Shown piece by piece: positions 58,248 to 64,000 of a stretch of 64,000 nt of DNA. Position 1 is the first letter of the stretch. Every line of letters starts with the position of its first letter. The DNA comes from Rubrivivax gelatinosus (GTDB lineage Bacteria; Pseudomonadota; Gammaproteobacteria; Burkholderiales; Burkholderiaceae_C): assembly GCF_016583785.1 (NCBI RefSeq), contig NZ_NRRU01000004.1:30309-94308 (forward strand). The letters run 5' to 3'. Both the position numbers and the translations under genes were made by a program. Under the pieces are notes generated by a model, which worked only from the letters and a program-made list of their open reading frames with translations, did no database searches and was not told the origin of the DNA.

Positions 58248-59021
58248 TCAGGCGCGCGGCGGCAGCAGCGCCAGCAGCTCGTCGAGCAGCTGCGCGATCT
58301 CGGACTGGCTGTCGAGGAAGAAGCGGGCGCGCGAGCTCTGGTCCTCGCGCCCGACACGCACCGTCAGCCAGTGCAGCGGCGCACGCTCGAAGACGACCTC
58401 GTCGTTGACGTCGTCGCCGACGAAAAGCGCGGCGCCGCAGCCGGCGTCGGCGACGAGCGAAAACAGCGCGTCGGCCTTGTCCGGCACATCGGCGCCGACG
58501 ACGTTGACGACACACTTGCCGCCGAAACGCCGCAGGCCCTCGCCCAGCGGCACCAGCAACTGGTCTATGACCTGCAGCGCCACGTCGCGGTCGCGCGCCA
58601 GGCGGTAATGCAGGGCGAGCGAGTGCTGCTTGTCCTCGACGCGCACGCCGGCCGCGGCCAGCTGGGCTTCGGCGGCGGCGAGCTGCGCACGCAGGCCGTC
58701 CAGGGCCTGGACGCTGCGCACCGGCGTCGGCGCGATCGGGTTCTCGGCGCCGTGGTTGCCGACGATGCAGCCGGGCTCGAAGCCCAGGCGCGGGCGCACG
58801 TCGTCGATGGCGCGGCCGGTGACGATGGCCAGCGGCCGGCGTGCGGCCAGCTGTGCCAGGCGCCGCGACAGCGCTGCCGAGACGCGCGCGTCCTCGGGCC
58901 GCGCGACGATGGGCGCCAGCGTACCGTCGAAGTCGAAAGCGAGCAGCGGGTCGCGGCGCGAGACCGCCTCGAGCGCCGCCTGGCCCTCGGGGCCGAAGAG
59001 ATGGCGTTTGATCGTGTTCAT
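58248..59021 (-). CDS. otsB: Trehalose-6-phosphate phosphatase
   Basis: The 257-residue HAD enzyme makes trehalose from its phosphate. It shows LLAFDFDGTLAPIVARPEDA (nucleophile Asp in DFDGT), LAIVTGRAIDDVRPRLG (motif II) and VGDDVNDEVVFERA (motif IV), with the LGFEPGCIVGNHGAE cap segment. The start overlaps the otsA stop by four bases, so both enzymes of the pathway are coupled. Confidence 0.92.
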   Translation of the reverse strand: MNTIKRHLFGPEGQAALEAVSRRDPLLAFDFDGTLAPIVARPEDARVSAALSRRLAQLAARRPLAIVTGRAIDDVRPRLGFEPGCIVGNHGAENPIAPTPVRSVQALDGLRAQLAAAEAQLAAAGVRVEDKQHSLALHYRLARDRDVALQVIDQLLVPLGEGLRRFGGKCVVNVVGADVPDKADALFSLVADAGCGAALFVGDDVNDEVVFERAPLHWLTVRVGREDQSSRARFFLDSQSEIAQLLDELLALLPPRA

Positions 59022-61261
59022 CGGCTGCGGTGGCGGAAGCGCTCGACGCGCGCCTCGATGCGTTCGCGCAGGCGCCAGCGCCCGGCGTCGGCGAGCATCA
59101 GGCCGGCCCAGCGGTAGACGTTGGCCTCGCGCACCGTCATGCGCAGGCTGGCCATGCGCTCGCGCTGCTCGGCCTGGGGCATGGTCAGCGCGCGGTGCAG
59201 CGCGTCGGCGGTCTCCTCGACGTGATACGGGTTCACGATCAAGGCTTCGTTGAGTTCACGCGCGGCGCCGGCGAAGCGGCTCAGGATCAGCACGCCGGCC
59301 TCGTCGTCGCGCGCCGCGCAGTACTCCTTGCAGACCAGGTTCATGCCGTCGTGCAGGCTGGTGACGACGCAGACCTCGCTGGCGCGGTAGAGCTCGTTGA
59401 CGGCGTCGGTGTCGTGGTGTTCGGCGAGCAGCCGCACCGGTTGCCAGTGTTCGTTGCCGAAACGCGTGTTGATGCGCTCGGTCACTTCCTTGATGCGCTC
59501 CTGGAACACGCGGTACTCGGGCAGCGAGCTGCGCGAGGGCGCGGCCACCTGCACGAAGCTGAAGCGGTCGGTCCAGCGCGGGTATTTCTCGAGCAGGCGC
59601 TCGACGGCGTGCAGGCGCTCCAGGATGCCCTTGGTGTAGTCGAAGCGGTCGACGCCGCAGGCGATCAGCTGGTCCGCCGGCAGTCCCAGGCGCTGGCGCA
59701 CATTGCGGCGGCAGTCCTCGACCGAAGGCCAGCGCGCCACCGTGCGTTCGGTCGGCCACTCGATCGAGATCGGGTAGCTCTCGATGAAGGTCTCGTCGTC
59801 GCGGTAGGAGACGATCGAGTGTTCGTGCTCGATACGGGCCTCGAGATAACGGTCCACCGTCTCGATGAAGTTCTTGCAGTGGTAGCGGGTGTGGAAACCC
59901 AGGATCGTGCTGCCCAGCATGCCTTCGAGCAGTTCGCGCCGCCACGGGCAGATGCCGAAGCTCTCGGGGTTGGGCCAGGGGATGTGCCAGAAGGTGAGGA
60001 TGGTCGCGCGCGGCAGCTTGGCGCGCACCATCGCCGGCAGCAGCGCGAAGTGGTAGTCCTGCACCAGCACGATCGGGTCTTCGCTGCGCGCCTCGGCGAC
60101 CACCGCGTCGGCGAAACGCTGGTTGACTTCGCGGTAGCGCTGCCAGTCGGACTCGCGGAACACCGGGCGCACGTGGGCGACGTGGCACAGCGGCCACAGG
60201 CCCTCGTTGGCGAAGCCGAAGTAGTAGCCGGCTTCCTCCTCCTCGGTGAGCCAGAGCCGGCGCAGCGTGTAGTCCTCGGCGCCCGGCGGCACACGCACGT
60301 GGTCGTTGGCGTCGACCACGTCGCGGTCGGCGCTGCCGCTGCCGTGTGCGATCCAGGTGCCCGAGCAGGCGCGCATCACCGGCTCGACCGCGGTCACGAG
60401 GCCGCTGGCCGGGCGCTTGACGACGATGGCGTCGCCTTCGCGCTGGTGGATGTAGGGCTCGCGGTTGGAGACGACGATGACCTCGTCGCCGCGCAGCTGG
60501 GTGCGCAGCAGCGAGCGCAGGCGCTCGGCAGTCCACTCCGACTCCAGGCCGAGCGAGCGCCGGTATTCGTCTTCCAGGTCGCGCAGCCGCGACCGCAGCT
60601 CCAGCGCCAGCGGTTGCAGTTCGGGCGAGGTCTCGTCGACCAGCGGCCGCACGATGCCTTCGCCGCGCAGCAGCGCGCGAGCGCCGCGCATCCAGCCGCG
60701 CCAGCTGACCTGGGCCACGACCATCGTGATCAGCGAGATCGTCACGCCGAGTGCGGTGATCAGGATGATCAGATAGCGCCGCGTGTCCTGGCTGCGGCGC
60801 TCGATGAAGCTCATGTCCTGCAGCAGCACGAGTTCGCCGATGGTGCCGTTTTCGCCCTGCACCGGGTACAGCCCGGCGTGCACGCTGCCGCCGGCGATCG
60901 AGATCTCGGGGTCCTGGCGCGCCGTCACCTCGCGCACCTGGGCGCAGGACAGCTCGCTCGGGAAGCCGTAGCTCGCCACCGCGAGCCGGTCGCCGGGTTC
61001 GCACAGGCCGATCGCGACCATGCGCTCGTCCTGGACCGCGCGGTTGAACAGGCTGCGCAGCCGGTTGGCGCGGCCATCGGCCAGTGACTCGGCGATCGAG
61101 TCCGACAAGGTGTTGGCGACGAGGTTGCCGCGGGTGTTCAGGTCGCGGGCGAACCAGCGCAGCGTCAGCCGGTCCATCAACGGCAGCGCCAGGTAGGCGG
61201 CGGCCACCAGCGTCGCGACCAGCGGTAGCAGGAAGCGCAGCTGCAGGCGCAGGGTTCGCAT
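59018..61261 (-). CDS. otsA: Membrane-anchored trehalose-6-phosphate synthase (sensor-like N-terminus fused to OtsA)
   Basis: The C-terminal part (from about residue 264 of 747) is a GT20 synthase joining UDP-glucose and glucose-6-phosphate: [71 protein letters not shown] and [19 protein letters not shown]. The first 260 residues are a two-helix sensor-like unit: helix near 8–30, periplasmic region with two Cys, helix near 165–188 and a HAMP-like or coiled linker. Ordinary OtsA is about 460–480 residues and soluble. The ATG at 61261 is preferred; an ATG at 61348 adds 29 polar residues. Neither has a strong ribosome-binding site. Confidence 0.88.
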   Translation of the reverse strand: MRTLRLQLRFLLPLVATLVAAAYLALPLMDRLTLRWFARDLNTRGNLVANTLSDSIAESLADGRANRLRSLFNRAVQDERMVAIGLCEPGDRLAVASYGFPSELSCAQVREVTARQDPEISIAGGSVHAGLYPVQGENGTIGELVLLQDMSFIERRSQDTRRYLIILITALGVTISLITMVVAQVSWRGWMRGARALLRGEGIVRPLVDETSPELQPLALELRSRLRDLEDEYRRSLGLESEWTAERLRSLLRTQLRGDEVIVVSNREPYIHQREGDAIVVKRPASGLVTAVEPVMRACSGTWIAHGSGSADRDVVDANDHVRVPPGAEDYTLRRLWLTEEEEAGYYFGFANEGLWPLCHVAHVRPVFRESDWQRYREVNQRFADAVVAEARSEDPIVLVQDYHFALLPAMVRAKLPRATILTFWHIPWPNPESFGICPWRRELLEGMLGSTILGFHTRYHCKNFIETVDRYLEARIEHEHSIVSYRDDETFIESYPISIEWPTERTVARWPSVEDCRRNVRQRLGLPADQLIACGVDRFDYTKGILERLHAVERLLEKYPRWTDRFSFVQVAAPSRSSLPEYRVFQERIKEVTERINTRFGNEHWQPVRLLAEHHDTDAVNELYRASEVCVVTSLHDGMNLVCKEYCAARDDEAGVLILSRFAGAARELNEALIVNPYHVEETADALHRALTMPQAEQRERMASLRMTVREANVYRWAGLMLADAGRWRLRERIEARVERFRHRSR

Positions 61262-61447
61262 CAGGGCAGATGGAGCAGTGGGAGACCGCTGGCTGTTGGG
61301 TTCGAGGGGGCCGACTGTACCCAGCGAGGCCTCGAGCCCGGTCTCCATTCGTGAGAACCCTCACGTTTCGCGGGCATGAAGCGGCCGCCGGGTGCCGCGC
61401 CGGCCCTGCGGGCCGGTCGGCCGGCTGGCGCCTGAGACAATGGCGTA

Positions 61448-62725
61448 ATGCCCGAATGGATCGTCCCGGCGCTGCTGGCGCTGAACCTGCTGCTGCTGGC
61501 GTGGATCGCGCTGCGGCGGCCGGACGACGGTGCCGAGCGGCGGCTCGAAGGCGAACTGCGCGACGAGCTGGCGCGCACCACGGTGATGGTGCGCGCCGAT
61601 CTGGCGACGCTCCAGCGTTCGCTGCTGGCCCACGGCGGCGAGTCGCAGCGCACCCAGAACGAACAGATCGACGCCATCCGGCGCCAGTTCGCGGCGTCGC
61701 AGGTGCAGGCCGAGGCCTCGATGCGGCGCTTCGGCGAGACGCTTTCCGAGAGGCTGCAGGCGCTTTCCGATTCGAACGAAAGGCGGCTCGCGGCGTTGCA
61801 GGAAGGCAACGAGCGCAAGCTCGAGCAGATGCGCGCCACCGTCGACGAGAAGCTGCAGGCGACGCTGGAGCAGCGCCTGGGCGAGAGCTTCCGTCAGGTC
61901 GCCGAGCGTCTGGAGCAGGTGCACCGCGGTCTGGGCGAGATGCAGACGCTGGCGCGCGACGTCGGTGCGCTCAGCCGCGTGCTCAGCAACGTCAAGACAC
62001 GCGGCGTCTACGGCGAGGTGCAGCTGGCCGGTCTGCTGGAGCAGGTCTTCACGCCCGAGCAGTACGCGACCAACATCGCCACCGTTCCCGGCAGCGCCGA
62101 GCGCGTGGAGTTCGCGATCCGGCTGCCGGGTTCCAAGGACGGCGGCGTGCTGTGGCTGCCGATCGACGCCAAGTTCCCGCGCGAGGACTACGAACGCCTG
62201 CTCGACGCCCACGAACGTGCTGACGCCGCCGGTGTCGAGGTGGCGGCGCGTGCGATCGAGATGCGGCTGCGCGCCGAGGCGCGCACGATCCGCCAGAAGT
62301 ACGTCGCGCCGCCGCACACCACCGACTTCGCCATCCTGTTCGTGCCGACCGAAGGCCTGTACGCCGAGGCGCTGCGCCGCCCCGGGCTGTTCGAGGCGCT
62401 GCAGCGCGAGCACCACGTGATGCTGGCCGGCCCGACGACGCTGCTGGCGACGCTCAACAGCCTGCAGATGGGCTTTCGCACGCTGGCGCTGGAGCGGCGT
62501 TCGGCCGAGGTCTGGGAGGTGCTGGGCGCGGTCAAGACCGAGTTCGGCAAGTTCGGCGACGTGCTCGCGAAGACCAAGAAGAAGCTCGAGGAAGCGCACA
62601 ACACCATCGACCAGGCCGAGGTGCGCACGCGCCAGATGGCGCGCCAGTTGAAGGGCGTCGAGGCGCTGCCCGAGACGCGGGCGCTGGAACTGCTGCCTGG
62701 CGACGGCGAGGGCCGCGATGGCTGA
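61448..62725 (+). CDS. rmuC: RmuC-like DNA recombination protein
   Basis: The 425-residue protein starts with one membrane helix (IVPALLALNLLLLAWIAL), then a long coiled coil (to about residue 170), and the RmuC nuclease-like core: LSNVKTRGVYGEVQLAGLLE, LPIDAKFPREDYERLLDA and AILFVPTEGLYAEAL. RmuC restrains inversions at short repeats in E. coli and limits recombination. It overlaps the MFS gene by eight bases. Confidence 0.9.
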   Translation: MPEWIVPALLALNLLLLAWIALRRPDDGAERRLEGELRDELARTTVMVRADLATLQRSLLAHGGESQRTQNEQIDAIRRQFAASQVQAEASMRRFGETLSERLQALSDSNERRLAALQEGNERKLEQMRATVDEKLQATLEQRLGESFRQVAERLEQVHRGLGEMQTLARDVGALSRVLSNVKTRGVYGEVQLAGLLEQVFTPEQYATNIATVPGSAERVEFAIRLPGSKDGGVLWLPIDAKFPREDYERLLDAHERADAAGVEVAARAIEMRLRAEARTIRQKYVAPPHTTDFAILFVPTEGLYAEALRRPGLFEALQREHHVMLAGPTTLLATLNSLQMGFRTLALERRSAEVWEVLGAVKTEFGKFGDVLAKTKKKLEEAHNTIDQAEVRTRQMARQLKGVEALPETRALELLPGDGEGRDG

Positions 62726-63899
62726 AGCCCCGCCCGCACGCGCCGGCGGTGGCTGGCTGGCGGCGCTGATCGCCGGCCAGGTGGGCCTGCACGCGGCGAT
62801 GGCCGGTCTGCGCATGGCCGCGCCGCTGCAGGTGCTGCGCGAGGGTTTCAGTCCCTGGGCCGTGGGCCTGCTGCTGGCGCTGTTCGCGGCGGCGCCGGTG
62901 ATGCTGGCGATGCACTCCGGCCGCATGGCCGACCGCCACGGCTACCACCGGCCGGTGCGCATCGCCGTCGGCCTGGTGGTGGCGGCGCTGCTGCTGGCGC
63001 TGGGCGCGAGCTTCGTCGGCGGCCTGCGCGGCTACCTGCTGTTGTGCGTGGCGGCGATGCTCTCGGGCTCGGGTGCCAACATGGGCATGCTGACGATCCA
63101 GCGCAGCGCGGGCCTGGCGGCGCACGACGGCCCCGAGCGCGTGCGCGTCTTCAGCTGGCTGGGCATCGCGCCCTCGTTCTCCAACGTCGTCGGCCCGGTG
63201 GCGATCGGCTTCGCGATCGACCTGGCCGGTTTCGGTGCCGGCTACGCGCTGATGCTGCTGCTGCCGCTGGTGACGCTGCTGACCTCGCGCCGCATCGCCC
63301 GCACGCCGCCGGTGCCGGCCAAGGTGCACGAGGGCACGGCCTGGGACCTGCTGGACGCGCCGGGCCTGAAGCGGCTGCTGATCGTCAACTGGCTGCTGTC
63401 GATGTGCTGGGACGTGCACAGCTTCGCCGTGCCCATCCTCGGCCACGAACGCGGCTACAGCGCGTCGACGATCGGGCTGGTGCTGGGCACCTTCACGCTG
63501 TCGGTGACGCTGGTGCGGGCGCTGATCCCCTGGGTGGCGCACCGGCTCGACGAGACCGTGGTCGTGCGTGGCGCGATGCTGGGCACCGGCATCGTGTTCG
63601 CGCTCTATCCGCTGGCCTCGTCACCATGGGCCATGGGAGGCTGCGCGGTGCTGCTGGGCATCACGCTGGGCGCGGTGCAGCCGATGATCATGTCGACGCT
63701 GCACCAGCTGACGCCGGCACACCGTCATGGCGAGGCGCTGGCCTTCCGTTCGATGGCGATCAACGCCTCGAGCACGGTGATGCCGCTGCTGTTCGGCGCC
63801 GCCGGCACCGTCGTCGGTGCCGCGGTGCTGTTCTGGGCTGTCGGCAGCGCGGTCGGCGCCGGCTCCTGGGTCGCGCGCCGCCCGGACGCGGCAGCCTAG
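62718..63899 (+). CDS. Major facilitator superfamily transporter
   Basis: The 393-residue inner-membrane protein has about 12 helices, with the loop 2–3 motif HSGRMADRHGYHRPVRI (a variant of GxxxDRxGRR). A second-half region reads GMLTIQRSAGL and SIGLVLGTFTLSVTLVRALI-like helices. The substrate is unknown. Start ATG lies within the end of rmuC, with GGCGAGGGCC upstream. It ends convergent with, and overlapping by three bases, the gene at the window edge. Confidence 0.82.
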   Translation: MAEAPPARAGGGWLAALIAGQVGLHAAMAGLRMAAPLQVLREGFSPWAVGLLLALFAAAPVMLAMHSGRMADRHGYHRPVRIAVGLVVAALLLALGASFVGGLRGYLLLCVAAMLSGSGANMGMLTIQRSAGLAAHDGPERVRVFSWLGIAPSFSNVVGPVAIGFAIDLAGFGAGYALMLLLPLVTLLTSRRIARTPPVPAKVHEGTAWDLLDAPGLKRLLIVNWLLSMCWDVHSFAVPILGHERGYSASTIGLVLGTFTLSVTLVRALIPWVAHRLDETVVVRGAMLGTGIVFALYPLASSPWAMGGCAVLLGITLGAVQPMIMSTLHQLTPAHRHGEALAFRSMAINASSTVMPLLFGAAGTVVGAAVLFWAVGSAVGAGSWVARRPDAAA

Positions 63900-64000
63900 A
63901 AGCGCAGGCCGCCGTCGTCTGCAGGCGGCGGGGGCGCCGGGGCCGGTTCGGGCTTCGGGGCCGCAGGGCCGCGCGCCGGCGCCGACTCGACCAGCGGCGT
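63896..64000 (-). CDS. C-terminal fragment of an unidentified gene
   Basis: The minus strand is open from the window edge to a TAG at 63896–63898. The last 34 residues are Pro/Ala-rich (PKPEPAPAPPPPADDGG) and end LRF. This low-complexity tail does not identify the protein. The frame choice is supported only by the clean convergent stop, so this is tentative. Confidence 0.4.
   Translation of the reverse strand, partial: TPLVESAPARGPAAPKPEPAPAPPPPADDGGLRF

Noticed and set aside
59030..61087. 685-codon open frame opposite otsA
   Set aside because: Low-complexity antisense reading of a GC-rich gene; no ribosome-binding site or domain.
1..64000. CRISPR arrays and insertion-sequence transposases
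   Set aside because: No regularly spaced repeats and no transposase-like protein were seen on either strand.

Overview
This is a GC-rich, gene-dense window from what looks like a betaproteobacterium of the order Burkholderiales. The evidence is the cysI–DUF934–cysH–cobA–fdxA sulfur and siroheme cluster, a phasin gene with palindromic PhaR-type operators, and an NsrR/NnrS/NorCBQD denitrification block of the type seen in Rubrivivax/Leptothrix-like genomes. That assignment is inference from gene content. No rRNA is present, and one tRNA (Asn) is.

Region 1 (1–14.8 kb) handles nitrate and nitric oxide. After the end of a SirB-like membrane gene come a NarX/NarL-type two-component pair and a small nitroreductase. 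On the minus strand lie nsrR and a hemerythrin-domain gene. Divergent from them runs a long co-directional block: nnrS, a DUF2249 protein, a ferredoxin, ccoG, a small unknown protein, an orphan sdhB-like gene, a 49-residue membrane protein, then norC, norB, norQ and norD. The nsrR–nnrS gap holds a dyad that fits an NsrR operator, and a candidate FNR/DNR box precedes the nor genes. NorC is unusual: it carries two CxxCH haem motifs.

Region 2 (16.0–35.0 kb) is a mobile-element segment. It encodes a nearly complete VirB/VirD4 type IV secretion system on the minus strand (virB1, 2, 3, 4, a Cys-rich protein, virB6, 5, 8, 9, 10, 11, virD4), followed by an OmpA-like lipoprotein, an LPD7-domain protein and a DUF1173 protein. 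On the other side of virB1 are a degenerate SelU-like rhodanese gene, a LuxR-type regulator that overlaps it antisense, small unknown genes and an AlpA-like regulator. I see no integrase, relaxase or VirB7.

Region 3 (35.0–43.5 kb) starts with a frameshifted MalM-like remnant and then holds a type II CBASS anti-phage locus: a DEDDh exonuclease, Cap3 (JAB), Cap2 (E2–E1), a CD-NTase and an HNH–SAVED effector with a roughly 130-residue extra N-terminus. Divergent from it is a tightly overlapping three-gene module: a sigma-70-like protein, a small protein and an IrrE/ImmA-type metallopeptidase. A 15/20 match to a LexA box lies in the divergent promoter, four bases from the effector start. This is the strongest candidate for an under-described system: a CBASS that appears to be wired to DNA damage by SOS-like and peptidase/sigma parts.

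Region 4 (44.0–64 kb) looks like core chromosome. It contains tRNA-Asn with its terminator, a TonB-dependent receptor under a TPP riboswitch with an enlarged P4/P5 junction, a flavin ferredoxin reductase, fdxA, cobA, cysH, DUF934 and cysI. These are followed by a patatin lipoprotein, a DMT exporter, an Rnk-like protein, phasin, an HDAC-family protein, a thioesterase, a nitroreductase, a hydroxyacid dehydrogenase, otsB, a membrane-anchored otsA fusion, rmuC, an MFS transporter and the end of one more gene.
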